DNA of 64,000 bases from Tropicibacter oceani (GTDB taxonomy: Bacteria; Pseudomonadota; Alphaproteobacteria; Rhodobacterales; Rhodobacteraceae), in assembly GCF_029958925.1 (NCBI RefSeq), contig NZ_CP124616.1:3868461-3932460 (forward strand), in the 5' to 3' direction. The notes beneath the pieces are model-generated. The model had not been told where the DNA came from and searched no databases. It worked only from the letters and a program-made list of their open reading frames with translations. Below, in pieces: positions 17,570-27,954 of the stretch (positions are counted from its first letter, which is position 1; each line of letters begins with the position of its first letter). Both the position numbers and the translations under genes were made by a program.

Positions 17570-19371
17570 CAGAACGTCCTCGCCTTGGGGGCGATGCGTT
17601 TGAGTTCGATCCCGCCCTGTTCCTCGGTGGTGAGGGGGTCGACGACGACGGGGCGATAGCTGAGATCGACCTTGTTGCCATCGACGCGGCTGATCGTGTG
17701 GACACGCCAGTTTTCATCGTCGCGGGTGGCGAAATCCTCGTGGGCGTGGGCGCCGCGGGATTCCTTGCGCGCCTCGGCGCCGACGATGGTGGCCAACGCG
17801 TTGGGCATCAGGTTGGTCAGTTCCAGCGTTTCCATCAGGTCCGAGTTCCAGACCAGGCTGCGGTCGGTGACCTTGATATCGCTCATCTTGCCGGCGATTT
17901 CGGTCATCGCCTCGACACCCTCGGCCATTGTCTTGGCGGTGCGGAAGACAGCGGCGTCGCGCTGCATGGTTTTCTGCATCTCAAGGCGCAGATCGGCGGT
18001 GGGAATACCGCCCTTGGCATGGCGCAGCCCGTCAAAGCGGTCAAAGGCCTTGTCGATCTGGGAAACCGGCGCCTTAGGCGTGGCGGTTTCGGGATTGACG
18101 ATCTTGCCGGCGCGGATCGCGGCGGCGCGGCCAAAGACCACGAGGTCGATCAGCGAGTTGGAGCCAAGGCGGTTGGCGCCATGGACGCTGGCACAGCCTG
18201 CTTCGCCCACGGCCATCAAGCCGGGAACGACGGCGTTGGGATCTTTCTGGGTGGGGTTCAGCACCTCGCCCCAATAGTTCGTCGGAATGCCGCCCATGTT
18301 GTAGTGCACCGTGGGCAGAACCGGGATCGGTTCCTTGGTCACATCGACGCCGGCAAAGATCTTGGCGGATTCCGAGATGCCGGGCAGGCGTTCGGCCAGC
18401 GCCTCGGCGGGCAGATGCGACAGGTTGAGGTGGATGTGATCCCCCTCTTCGCCGACGCCGCGGCCTTCTCGAATTTCCATGGTCATCGAGCGGCTGACAT
18501 AGTCGCGCGGGGCCAGGTCCTTGTAGGTGGGGGCATAGCGTTCCATGAAACGCTCGCCTTCCGAGTTGGTCAGGTAGCCGCCTTCGCCGCGCGCGCCTTC
18601 GGTGATCAGGCAGCCCGAGCCGTAGATGCCGGTGGGGTGGAACTGCACGAATTCCATGTCCTGCAGCGGCAGGCCCGCCCGCGCGACCATACCGCCGCCG
18701 TCACCGGTGCAGGTATGGGCAGAGGTGGCGCTGAAATAGGCACGGCCATAGCCGCCGGTGGCCAGAACGACCATCTTGGCGTTGAAGACGTGCATGGTGC
18801 CGTCGTCGAGCTTCCAGCACAGGACGCCCTTGCAGACGCCGTCCTCCATCAGAAGGTCGATGGCGAAATATTCGATGTAGAATTCCGCGTTGTTCTTGAG
18901 CGACTGCCCATAGAGCGTGTGCAGGATGGCGTGGCCGGTGCGGTCGGCGGCGGCGCAGGTGCGCTGGACCGGAGGGCCTTCGCCGAATTCGGTGGTGTGG
19001 CCGCCAAAGGGACGCTGGTAAATCTTGCCCTCTTCGGTGCGCGAGAACGGCACGCCGTAGTGTTCCAATTCGTAAACCGCCTTGGGCGCCTCGCGGGCGA
19101 GGTATTCCATGGCGTCAGTGTCACCAAGCCAGTCCGAGCCCTTGACGGTGTCATACATGTGCCACTGCCAGCTGTCGGGGCCCATGTTGGACAGCGACGC
19201 GGCGATGCCGCCCTGTGCGGCGACGGTGTGCGAGCGGGTCGGGAAAACCTTGGTCACGCAGGCGGTGCGCAGACCCTGTTCGGCCATGCCCAGCGTGGCG
19301 CGCAGACCCGCGCCGCCGGCACCGACGACCACGACGTCATAATCATGCGTCTCGTATTCGTATGCAGCCAT
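17569..19371 (-). CDS. sdhA: Succinate dehydrogenase flavoprotein subunit
   Basis: 600 residues; oxidises succinate to fumarate with covalently bound FAD. Dinucleotide motif [14 protein letters not shown] near residue 12, the FAD-linking His in [11 protein letters not shown] near 46, the active-site HPTGIYG...[11 protein letters not shown] block near 243-263, [10 protein letters not shown] near 220, and the substrate-binding [13 protein letters not shown] near 355. Full length with the standard start [11 protein letters not shown]. Downstream order is sdhA, two small exported proteins, sdhB. Confidence 0.97.
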   Translation of the reverse strand: MAAYEYETHDYDVVVVGAGGAGLRATLGMAEQGLRTACVTKVFPTRSHTVAAQGGIAASLSNMGPDSWQWHMYDTVKGSDWLGDTDAMEYLAREAPKAVYELEHYGVPFSRTEEGKIYQRPFGGHTTEFGEGPPVQRTCAAADRTGHAILHTLYGQSLKNNAEFYIEYFAIDLLMEDGVCKGVLCWKLDDGTMHVFNAKMVVLATGGYGRAYFSATSAHTCTGDGGGMVARAGLPLQDMEFVQFHPTGIYGSGCLITEGARGEGGYLTNSEGERFMERYAPTYKDLAPRDYVSRSMTMEIREGRGVGEEGDHIHLNLSHLPAEALAERLPGISESAKIFAGVDVTKEPIPVLPTVHYNMGGIPTNYWGEVLNPTQKDPNAVVPGLMAVGEAGCASVHGANRLGSNSLIDLVVFGRAAAIRAGKIVNPETATPKAPVSQIDKAFDRFDGLRHAKGGIPTADLRLEMQKTMQRDAAVFRTAKTMAEGVEAMTEIAGKMSDIKVTDRSLVWNSDLMETLELTNLMPNALATIVGAEARKESRGAHAHEDFATRDDENWRVHTISRVDGNKVDLSYRPVVVDPLTTEEQGGIELKRIAPKARTF

Positions 19372-19400
19372 TTCTTTTTACCTGTTCTGAGGGAGAGCAA

Positions 19401-19418
19401 GATTTTCGGCGAAAATCC
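19401..19418. repeat. Small palindrome GATTTTC-GGC-GAAAATC between sdhD and sdhA
   Basis: A perfect seven-base stem in the 73-base gap between the sdhD stop and the sdhA start. Similar palindromes occur at 23765 and 44228 in this window. It may tune the ratio of subunits; no effect is shown. Confidence 0.6.
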
Positions 19419-19444
19419 AATCCTCCGTAAATTCCGGTTGCGGC

Positions 19445-19816
19445 TTACAGAGCCAGACGCGCGATGGCGAAGACGCCCACCGCCGCCGTGCCATAGCTGA
19501 GGCATGTCACCAGCAGGATGGCGACTTTTTCGGCGGTGCCGTGGACGTAATCCTCGATCATCACCTGGGCACCGTCGTTGAAGTGTTTCATGCCCACTGC
19601 GATGGTCAGCGCGGCGATGATCGCCGGGAAGGGGCGGCTGTAGTAGGCCAGCACCTCTTCGTAGGTGCCGCCAAGGGCGCTGCCGAAGGTGAAGACAAAG
19701 AAGGGGATCAGCAGCAGCAGGGCGACAGAAGATTTCTTCATCGCCCAGAAATGCTCGGTCCCGGATTTCGCGGAGCCCATGCCCACGGCGCGCTTGCGGT
19801 CGGTCAGGAATGCCAT
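19445..19816 (-). CDS. sdhD: Succinate dehydrogenase membrane anchor subunit
   Basis: 123 residues with three hydrophobic segments (about 30-50, 63-80, 96-118). The heme/quinone region reads GMKHFNDGAQVMIEDYVHG, the H-x-N/D-G...IEDY signature of SdhD. ATG at 19816 follows an AAGGAGA site and lies 12 bases after sdhC. Confidence 0.95.
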   Translation of the reverse strand: MAFLTDRKRAVGMGSAKSGTEHFWAMKKSSVALLLLIPFFVFTFGSALGGTYEEVLAYYSRPFPAIIAALTIAVGMKHFNDGAQVMIEDYVHGTAEKVAILLVTCLSYGTAAVGVFAIARLAL

Positions 19817-19828
19817 TGTCCGTTCTCC

Positions 19829-20212
19829 TTACACGATAAGGGCAGTGAGGATGGTCAGGACGGCCGACCCACCGATGATGATCCAGCTGAGCATTTCAGC
19901 GCTTTTGAGATCCAGCATCTTGGCGTTGTCCCAGATCAGGTGCCGCACACCGGCCAGCGTGTGATACCACAGCGCCCAGAGCGACAGGAACATGACCAGA
20001 TCGCCGAACCACGAGGTGACAAAGGCGTTGACCGTGTTGAAATACTCTTCGGACGTTGCCGCGGCGAGCAGCCACCAGACGATCATCAAGCTGCCCACGA
20101 TCAGGCCGTTGCCGGTGATGCGGGTAAAGATCGAGGTGGCTGAGTTCAGCTGCGGGCGGTAGATCTGCAGGTGCGGTGACAGCGGGCGATTGCCCCGATT
20201 CACGTCGGCCAT
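19829..20212 (-). CDS. sdhC: Succinate dehydrogenase cytochrome b556 subunit
   Basis: 127 residues from the ATG at 20212 (AAAGGA upstream); an upstream in-frame ATG at 20263 is less likely because it has no ribosome site. Family signatures RPLSPHLQIYRPQ at the N-terminus and SIFTRITGNGL (the S/R quinone-site region), and the heme-ligand helix WHTLAG-like stretch seen as LWYHTLAGVRHLIWD. Three transmembrane helices. First gene of the sdhCDAB operon, with the palindromic operator pair upstream. Confidence 0.95.
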   Translation of the reverse strand: MADVNRGNRPLSPHLQIYRPQLNSATSIFTRITGNGLIVGSLMIVWWLLAAATSEEYFNTVNAFVTSWFGDLVMFLSLWALWYHTLAGVRHLIWDNAKMLDLKSAEMLSWIIIGGSAVLTILTALIV

Positions 20213-20278
20213 AGTGAAGTCCTTTCGGTTCCCTTGGCTTGGGTTGTAATGGATTTGTGGCACAAGTCACGAGGGCAC

Positions 20279-20290
20279 AGCGCTAACAAT
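20279..20290. promoter_or_regulatory. 12-mer AGCGCTAACAAT shared with the sucC promoter
   Basis: AGCGCTAACAAT occurs here and again exactly at 27792-27803 upstream of sucC. The CGCTAACA part resembles half of a LacI/GntR-type operator. It lies between the paired palindromes and sdhC. Confidence 0.4.
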
Positions 20291-20325
20291 CGCGGTTTTT
20301 TGGCGCAACTTGCGTGTTTTCCGTT

Positions 20326-20363
20326 AATTTGTGATCACGCTTTTTCGTGCGTGATCACAAATT
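20326..20363. promoter_or_regulatory. Paired GTGATCAC operator upstream of sdhC
   Basis: Arms AATTTGTGATCACGC (20326-20340) and GCGTGATCACAAATT (20349-20363) form a perfect 15-bp inverted repeat. Each arm holds its own palindrome GTGATCAC; centres are 20 bp apart, on the same face of the helix. The same paired arrangement precedes sucC. Likely binding site of a shared TCA-cycle regulator (inference). The alternative, a terminator for the flanking gene, is less likely because the nearby gene at 20452 reads toward it but no T run follows. Confidence 0.65.
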
Positions 20364-20451
20364 CGGCCCGCTGCACGGGAAATGGGCAAGGCGTTCCGGC
20401 GGCCCTTGATTCTGAACTTGAATATTTCCCCAGGACCCTCCCGGGGCCGCA

Positions 20452-21480
20452 TTACAGCGGCATCAAGGCCCAGTAATCGAGATCCAGCAGCACGTTTTTG
20501 TCGTACTTGCCGTCCTCGCCTTTCAAAGCGAACGGCGCGCCGCCCTTGGTTGCCACCAGACGCAGACGGATCGCCCCGACGCCCGGCGCATTGGTTTCGG
20601 CCTTGTCCAGCACCTCGGACCAGCATTTGATCGTGTCCCCGGCAAAACAAGGGTTGGCGTGGGCGCCGCCGTTCAGTCCAACGATCATCTGCGCATTGGC
20701 CAGCCCGTTGAAGGACAGCGCGCGCGCCATGGAAATGACGTGCCCGCCATAGATCAGTCGGCCCTCGGGGCGGAAGGTCAGGTCGAAATGCACCTTGGCC
20801 GTGTTCTGCCACAGGCGCGTGGCCAGCATATGTTCGGCCTCTTCGACTGTGACGCCGTCGACATGGTCGATTTTCTCGCCAATCTCGTAATCGCCCCAGC
20901 GGTGCGGCTCGCCCGCGAGGGTGAAATCGTAGTTGGAGAAATCAAGGCCCTGCGGGATCACCAGATCGGACGGGTCGAGAACCTTTTTCAGGTCTGGCAG
21001 GACGGTGTCGGGCGCGGGCGCATCGAGGTTGTTCTTGCGCACCATGACCCAGCGGCAATATTCCATCACCACCTCGTCGCGCTGGTTCAGTCCACGGGTG
21101 CGGACATAGACGACGCCAGTCTTGCCGTTGGAGTTCTGTTTCAGCCCGATGACCTCAGAGGTCGAGCGCAGGGTATCGCCGGGATAGACCGGCAACAGCC
21201 AACGGCCTTCGGCATAGCCAAGGTTGGCCACGGCGTTCAGGGATACATCCGGAACGGTCTTGCCAAAGACGACGTGAAAGGCGGCCAGATCGTCGATGGG
21301 CGACGCGGCCAGCCCGCAGGATTGCGCAAACTGGTCCGAGGAATAGAGCGCATGGCGGGCGGGATAAAGCGCGTGGTACAGCGCCCGTTCCCCACCCGAA
21401 ACCGTCCGGGGCACCGCATGGTCGATGGTCTGACCGATGCTGTAGTCTTCGAAAAAGCGGCCCGGATTGGTCTTTGCCAT
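20452..21480 (-). CDS. mch: Mesaconyl-CoA hydratase (beta-methylmalyl-CoA dehydratase), MaoC family
   Basis: 342 residues with two hot-dog-fold MaoC modules. In the ethylmalonyl-CoA pathway the enzyme hydrates mesaconyl-CoA to beta-methylmalyl-CoA. Start AKTNPGRFFEDYSIGQTIDHAVPRT and the hydratase-type motif DDLAAFHVVFGKTVPDVSLNA are typical of Rhodobacteraceae mch; the length equals the known enzyme (about 343). Second module: TFRPEGRLIYGGHVISMARA. Located just downstream of the sdh promoter region on the same strand and coupled to a DUF1737 gene. ccr and ecm in the same window support the assignment. Confidence 0.93.
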   Translation of the reverse strand: MAKTNPGRFFEDYSIGQTIDHAVPRTVSGGERALYHALYPARHALYSSDQFAQSCGLAASPIDDLAAFHVVFGKTVPDVSLNAVANLGYAEGRWLLPVYPGDTLRSTSEVIGLKQNSNGKTGVVYVRTRGLNQRDEVVMEYCRWVMVRKNNLDAPAPDTVLPDLKKVLDPSDLVIPQGLDFSNYDFTLAGEPHRWGDYEIGEKIDHVDGVTVEEAEHMLATRLWQNTAKVHFDLTFRPEGRLIYGGHVISMARALSFNGLANAQMIVGLNGGAHANPCFAGDTIKCWSEVLDKAETNAPGVGAIRLRLVATKGGAPFALKGEDGKYDKNVLLDLDYWALMPL

Positions 21481-21482
21481 TG

Positions 21483-21686
21483 TCAGTGCTCTCCTAGTTT
21501 TGTGTCGGGGGTGTAGGTGCCGTCGACCTCTTTCACCACGGCCTGACCGCAGCGCATGACGCCATTGGCGGCGTCAAAGGCATATGTCGGATCGCCGTGC
21601 AGCACCCAGCCCTTGTTCAGGGCGTCGGTGACCTTGTGACAGAAGGCCGAGGTGTCGTCCTCGGTCAAGAAGCGGTAGAGTTTCAT
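21483..21686 (-). CDS. DUF1737 small protein
   Basis: 67 residues, KLYRFLTEDDTSAFCHKVTDALNKGW then HGDPTYAFDAANGVMRCGQAVVKEV, a recognisable DUF1737 pattern (LxxxxxxxF..KVt..L..GW.lhG.pt...). It ends two bases before the mch start and begins four bases after nnrU, so it is in one operon. Role unknown. Confidence 0.82.
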   Translation of the reverse strand: MKLYRFLTEDDTSAFCHKVTDALNKGWVLHGDPTYAFDAANGVMRCGQAVVKEVDGTYTPDTKLGEH

Positions 21687-21690
21687 AGCG

Positions 21691-22236
21691 TTACCCGAAT
21701 GCAGCGGCGCCAAGCCAGGTGTGGATATAGCCGATCACCACCAGCAGCACGACGCTGGCGCCTACAAAGATGATGTCCTTTTTGATCGGACCCTTGGCGG
21801 GAGGCGTCCAGTTCGGTTCGGCCCGGTTGATGACCTGCATTTCGACGATGGCCCAAATGCCAAGCCCGCCGAACAGGATGAAGGACGGGATATCGCCGTT
21901 CACCAGCAGGTGCGCGCCAGCCCAGATCGCAAAGCCCGTCAGCATCGGGTGGCGCATCTTGTAGAACAGCGCGCCCTTGGACGGGCCGGGCGAGGTGAAA
22001 TAGAGCGCGGCGATCATCAGCAGATTGTTGATGCCCGCGGTGGCGGGATGACGGCCCCAGAAAAACGCGCCATCGGCCATCCGGTAGCCAAAGATCATCA
22101 GCAGGATCGACACGCCAAGCGCGGCGGCGATGATCCCCTTGCCCTTGTCGCCCATCGCGGCGCGCCGTTCGGGCGCAACACGTTTGAAAAGATGCGCAGC
22201 CCACCAGAGCGCGACGCCGAGAATCAAGAGCAGCAT
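21691..22236 (-). CDS. NnrU family membrane protein
   Basis: 181 residues with about five transmembrane helices. NnrU signature stretch FYKMRHPMLTGFAIWAGAHLL near residue 90 with the conserved RHP, and NGDIPSFILFGGLGIWA. In denitrifiers NnrU is linked to nitrite/nitric oxide reduction; most homologues, including those next to mch in Rhodobacteraceae, have no proven role. No nir or nor genes are near. Operon with the malyl-CoA lyase/thioesterase and mch. Confidence 0.88.
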   Translation of the reverse strand: MLLLILGVALWWAAHLFKRVAPERRAAMGDKGKGIIAAALGVSILLMIFGYRMADGAFFWGRHPATAGINNLLMIAALYFTSPGPSKGALFYKMRHPMLTGFAIWAGAHLLVNGDIPSFILFGGLGIWAIVEMQVINRAEPNWTPPAKGPIKKDIIFVGASVVLLVVIGYIHTWLGAAAFG

Positions 22237-22272
22237 GGAAATCTCCCTGTTTTGTCCCGGCGCACCGTGGCT

Positions 22273-23121
22273 TTATTCTGCCAGGGCCGCAATGGCATCC
22301 GCCTTGGCCAATGTCTTGCGCGCGGTTTCGACGTGCAGGTTTTCGACGATCTTGCCATCGACCACGGCAACGCCGCCGCCCTGGGCCACGGTTTCCTCGT
22401 AGGCAGCGATCTGGCGGCGGGCGAGGTCGATCTCGGCCTCCGACGGCGCAAAGGCGGCGTTGGCGATGTCCACCTGCGCCGGATGGATAAGCGTCTTGCC
22501 GTCCATGCCCATGTCGCGGCCCTGATCGCATTCAGCACGCAGGCCTTCGTCATCCTTGAAGGCGTTGTAGACCCCGTCAACGATGATCACGCCATGCGCC
22601 TTGGCGGCCAGCAGGCACAACCCGATGCCCGGCAACATCGGCAGGCGGTCGGCGCGGAACCGCGAGTTCAGTTCCTTGGCCAGATCATTGGTTCCCATGA
22701 CCATGCCGGCCAGTTTCGGGTGCGCTGCGATCTCGGCGGCGGCCAGCATGCCCTTGGGGGTTTCCATCATCGCCCACAGCGGTTTGTCGCAAAGCGCCGC
22801 CAGCGCGTCGAGCTGCGCGGGGCTTTCGACCTTGGGCAACAGAACGGCGTCGCAGTCCATCTGCGCTGCGGCGCGGGCGTCATCGGCGCCCCATTCTGTG
22901 TCCAGCCCGTTGATGCGCACGATCCGCGTGCGGTTGCCATAGCTTTGCGTCAGCGCGGCGGCCAGCGTGTCACGCGCGGCGGGCTTTTCGGCAGGGGCAA
23001 CGGCGTCTTCGAGATCGAAGATGATGGCGTCGATGGCCATGGTGCGCGCCTTTTCGAGGGCGCGGTCCTTGGAGCCGGGAATGTAGAGAACCGAGCGATA
23101 CGGGCGTGCGGCCATGTCCAT
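22273..23121 (-). CDS. mcl2: CitE-family malyl-CoA lyase / (3S)-malyl-CoA thioesterase
   Basis: 282 residues, HpcH/HpaI-CitE fold TIM-barrel. Motifs: SVLYIPGSKDRALEKA, IIFDLEDAVAPAEK (metal-binding Glu/Asp region), TRIVRINGLDT, LLPKVESPAQLD, METPKGMLAAAEIAAH with the metal Glu, and GKTLIHPAQVDIANAAF. In the ethylmalonyl-CoA pathway two such proteins exist: Mcl1 (lyase, about 318 residues) and Mcl2 (malyl-CoA thioesterase, about 285). Length and linkage to mch favour Mcl2. ATG at 23121 with GGAG eight bases upstream. First gene of the operon running to mch. Confidence 0.85.
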   Translation of the reverse strand: MDMAARPYRSVLYIPGSKDRALEKARTMAIDAIIFDLEDAVAPAEKPAARDTLAAALTQSYGNRTRIVRINGLDTEWGADDARAAAQMDCDAVLLPKVESPAQLDALAALCDKPLWAMMETPKGMLAAAEIAAHPKLAGMVMGTNDLAKELNSRFRADRLPMLPGIGLCLLAAKAHGVIIVDGVYNAFKDDEGLRAECDQGRDMGMDGKTLIHPAQVDIANAAFAPSEAEIDLARRQIAAYEETVAQGGGVAVVDGKIVENLHVETARKTLAKADAIAALAE

Positions 23122-23431
23122 GTGAGTCTCCTGCGGGAAATAATGTTGCGCCGGAAAGGGGCATTTTTTAACACAAAGTTCAAGGCTGATTTTGCCGCGG
23201 TGCAGAAAATGTGTCGGAAAACGCTGGGAATTCAGGCGAAATAATTCGCATTCGAGGGACCGTGCGGCGCGTTAACCCTTTTTTGGAGGCTGCGGGCGGA
23301 TGCTGGGTTCATCGTCGAAAAGGCGAAACATGGGGGCGATCAGGGTCGCCTGCCGAAGGAGGGGATACAAATCGACCGGACCCGCGGCAAAGCCGTTCAG
23401 GGGACGGTGCGCAGCCAAAAAGGGTGATGCG
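23122..23431. other. Divergent non-coding region between mcl2 and the 105-aa gene
   Basis: 310 bases carrying promoters for both directions. It contains GCGAA-ATAA-TTCGC (23236-23249), a perfect five-base dyad, and a GGCGA...TCGCC hairpin near 23334. Frames across it look like noise. Confidence 0.6.
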
Positions 23432-23749
23432 ATGACGGATAAATTTGTAAAACTGACCATGCTTTCGGCGGGCCTTTTGCTGGGCGCCGCCACCACGGTG
23501 AAGGCACAGACGCAGAACTGCGCACCGCGCGACATGGTCGTCGAACGGCTGGCGGTCAAATACGGCGAGACGCGCCAGTCCATGGGGCTGGGCAGCAACA
23601 ATGCGATGATGGAGGTCTTTGCCTCGGTCGAAACCGGGTCCTGGACGATCACGGTGACCACCGCGCAGGGCGTGACCTGCCTGGTCGCCAGCGGGCAGGC
23701 CTTTGAAGAACTGGCCGAAGCGCTGCCGCCCAAGGGGGACGACGCGTGA
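23432..23749 (+). CDS. Exported hypothetical protein
   Basis: 105 residues. Signal peptide KLTMLSAGLLLGAATTVKA with a probable cut after VKA-Q, and a mature domain of about 80 residues with two cysteines (QNCAPRDMV and GVTCLVAS), which could form a disulfide. The ATG at 23432 has AGGG eight bases upstream; upstream codons in the same open frame look unnatural. Unknown function, likely periplasmic. Confidence 0.78.
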   Translation: MTDKFVKLTMLSAGLLLGAATTVKAQTQNCAPRDMVVERLAVKYGETRQSMGLGSNNAMMEVFASVETGSWTITVTTAQGVTCLVASGQAFEELAEALPPKGDDA

Positions 23750-23764
23750 TATTGCGGGGGAGGC

Positions 23765-23833
23765 GATTTTTCTGCGAAAAATCAAGGCAGGGGCTTTGCC
23801 CCCGGCGCTGACGCGCCTCCCCCAGGATATTTA
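23765..23833 (-). repeat. Extragenic repeat/terminator after tauE (copy C)
   Basis: On the minus strand it reads AAATATCCTGGGGGAG, then a GGGGGC..GCCCC hairpin, then the palindrome GATTTTTC-TGC-GAAAAATC. The first two parts match the elements at 35945 and 50767. It begins 22 bases after the 251-aa exporter's stop and probably ends its transcript. Confidence 0.65.
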
Positions 23834-23854
23834 TGGCAATTGGAAGCCGCGGCC

Positions 23855-25730
<1,876 letters not shown>

Positions 25731-25731
<1 letters not shown>

Positions 25732-26612
25732 TGCCATCCGAGGGCACAAACGCCTTAGAAGACAGGTCGCAGCGGGACGGAATCGTTTTCGCTGCGACCG
25801 GCCAGAAATATCGGGGGCTGGCGCGGCGCGCCGCCCTGACGGTTCGGCAGGTGATGCCGGACATTGCGATCGACCTGTTCACCGATCCTGCTGCCTGTAC
25901 CGCCGATCCGTTTCCCTTTGACACCGTTCATCCGCTGCAAGGCACGGGCCCCCGCCCCAAGATGGAGGCGCTGCGCCGGTCGCGCTTTGAACGCACGCTT
26001 TACCTGGATTGCGATGTGGTCATGGTGACCGAGGTCGCGCCCGTGTTCGATGTGTTGGAACATTTCGACATTGCGGGCGCGCAGGAGCAATTCGGCTGTG
26101 CACCCATTGCCTTTCAGGGCGGGGCCGATGCGCCGCCGGTCGCCTTTCGGCAGATCAACAGCGGTGTGTTGGGCGTGCGGAAATCTGCGGCCAGTTCCGC
26201 ATTCCTGCAAAAATGGGAAGATCTGTTCAGACAGCGCGAGGCGCGTTTCGACCAGCCGCTTTTGACCGAACTGCTGTATTGCGAACCGGTGCGCCTGGCC
26301 GTGTTGCCGCAGGAATACAACCTGATGTACCTGCCGTTCATGCGCAACGCGGTGCCCGGCATGATGATCGCGCCCCGGCTTTTGCACCTGCCCTTTTTGC
26401 ACAAGGGCGACACGCATCTGAGCCCGGCGGATCAGCCCTTTGATCTGGCCGGATTGCTGAACGACGCGCAATTCGAAAACCTCGGGAAACTGATCGAGGG
26501 CGATGTCACGCTTGGTGCGCGCCCGCTGCTGCGCCATGCGGTCGGCAACACGCTGCGCAAATCCCCTTGGCTGGATCGCAAGCTGCGCAAGGTGCTGGAC
26601 TGGTTCGCCTGA
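25731..26612 (+). CDS. Putative glycosyltransferase (GT8/nucleotide-diphospho-sugar transferase-like)
   Basis: 293 residues. TLYLDCDVVMV near residue 88 is a DxD-type nucleotide-sugar/metal motif; FRQINSGVLGVRKS and FDQPLLTELLY downstream match the GT-A small-transferase pattern (substrate D-Q-P-x-L). No signal peptide or membrane helix, so cytoplasmic. The start codon overlaps the mdh stop (TGATG). Acceptor unknown; another glycosyltransferase lies convergent at 26633, so both may serve a surface glycan. Confidence 0.75.
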
Positions 26613-26632
26613 TCCGGCAGGGCGCACCGGGT

Positions 26633-27652
26633 TCAGCCGCGTCCGGACTCCTGCTCCGCCAGCGCGGCGTCGATGGCAGCGGGCGACAGATCCACGTCCA
26701 AACCGGGAAATTCGGCGGCCAGCGCCGCTGACACGTCCAGCCGTACCGGAGCAAGTTTGCGATAGCGCAGCAATCTGGCCGCTTGCACAAGGGTGACGGT
26801 GCGGGTCGCGCGGAACAGCCAGTCCACGTCCGGCCCGCCGGTGACCGCGCTTGTGAAGACTTCGGCCTGCCTGCCCCGCGCCGGGTTCTGCCGCACCTTG
26901 GGCTGACCGCTTTGCGCATCCAGCCGCTTGCGCATCTTGCGTTCCCAATGTGCCCGGGTAAAGCCATCGACATGCAAAAGCCCGATCCGGGAAAACCAGC
27001 GCCGCGCCGGATTGACGCCTGATTGCCAAGCCTCCCTTGGCCCGGGCTGGTGGATGTCAACGCGGAGCCCGGCGCCGGTGCGAAACAGGGTCTTGCCGAT
27101 CGGATAGCCGGAAAACCCGCGTTGCAGGTACTCGGCCCCCTTGCCATAGACCTTGGCAATCCGATCAGTATCGCCCCCGTCAAAGGGTTTTCGGAACAGC
27201 CCGTCAAAGACCGTTTTTTGCGCAGGCACGCCCCAGGGCCGGCACAGGTGAACCCGTTCGGCATTGGACACCGACACCGCCTGCACGCTGGTCGGTTGCC
27301 GGGCCAGAAAGGCCTTTAGCAGGGGCACGCGGATCAGGAATTCATCGGCATCGATATGGGCCAACCAATCACACCCCGCCTGACGATAGGCGTGGTTTGC
27401 GTTCAGCACCTGCCGATAGCGTGAATCCTCGGGACGGGGGCGGTTGTGCTGGCTTTGCCAATAGGCGTCGTCGCAGACGGTGACCCTGACCCGGTCCTTG
27501 CCCCGGACCTGCGCCTGAAACTCGGGGATCGGTTGATCGAGGTACAGGTGCATCACGCCGGCGCCCGCCTGCAGGTGATGGGCAACAAAGCTCAGCAGGA
27601 TTTGCGGCGGCTCCAACACCGTGGAAACCGTGCCCCAAACCAGTTCCGTCAT
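26633..27652 (-). CDS. Glycosyltransferase family 2-like (DUF23/GT92-type) protein
   Basis: 339 residues from the ATG at 27652 (AAGGGA ten bases upstream). N-terminal VAHHLQAGAGVMHLYLDQP and the metal-binding motif HIDADEFLI near residue 108 are characteristic of the GT-A enzymes annotated as glycosyltransferase family 2. A C-terminal LHVDGFTRAHWERKMRKR segment follows. Convergent with the other glycosyltransferase, divergent from sucC. Substrate unknown. Confidence 0.8.
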   Translation of the reverse strand: MTELVWGTVSTVLEPPQILLSFVAHHLQAGAGVMHLYLDQPIPEFQAQVRGKDRVRVTVCDDAYWQSQHNRPRPEDSRYRQVLNANHAYRQAGCDWLAHIDADEFLIRVPLLKAFLARQPTSVQAVSVSNAERVHLCRPWGVPAQKTVFDGLFRKPFDGGDTDRIAKVYGKGAEYLQRGFSGYPIGKTLFRTGAGLRVDIHQPGPREAWQSGVNPARRWFSRIGLLHVDGFTRAHWERKMRKRLDAQSGQPKVRQNPARGRQAEVFTSAVTGGPDVDWLFRATRTVTLVQAARLLRYRKLAPVRLDVSAALAAEFPGLDVDLSPAAIDAALAEQESGRG

Positions 27653-27791
27653 GTGGTGATCCCTTTTCGGTTTGACCGCAGGCAGCGATGCCGCGACGAC
27701 GCGCCCAACCGTCAGGCACCGGCCTTCAGGGGGACGCACAGCGCCGCGCGCTGCGCCGACTCAAGCCTATCGGCGCTTGGAAACCCTGCCA

Positions 27792-27803
27792 AGCGCTAAC
27801 AAT
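27792..27803. promoter_or_regulatory. 12-mer AGCGCTAACAAT shared with the sdhC promoter
   Basis: Exact match to 20279-20290. Here it lies about 10 bases upstream of the paired palindromes. A related CGCTAACA occurs again near 27873. Confidence 0.4.
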
Positions 27804-27813
27804 TGATTTAGAT

Positions 27814-27843
27814 GTGATCACAGTTTTGCGGGCTGTGATCACA
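27814..27843. promoter_or_regulatory. Paired TGTGATCACA operator upstream of sucC
   Basis: Two GTGATCAC palindromes at 27814-27821 and 27835-27842, each inside TGTGATCACA, with centres 21 bp apart. The same pair, at 20 bp, precedes sdhC. The sucC start is 112 bases downstream. This supports one regulator controlling the sdh and suc operons (inference). Confidence 0.65.
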
Positions 27844-27954
27844 AATGTCGAAAACTCGCATGATTTTCCCGCTAACAGCAATTTTTTGTTTAACCCGGAC
27901 TGCTAGGCGGGCCTATACCGTGTGAAATCGCAGCAAAACGGGGACAACCGACCC

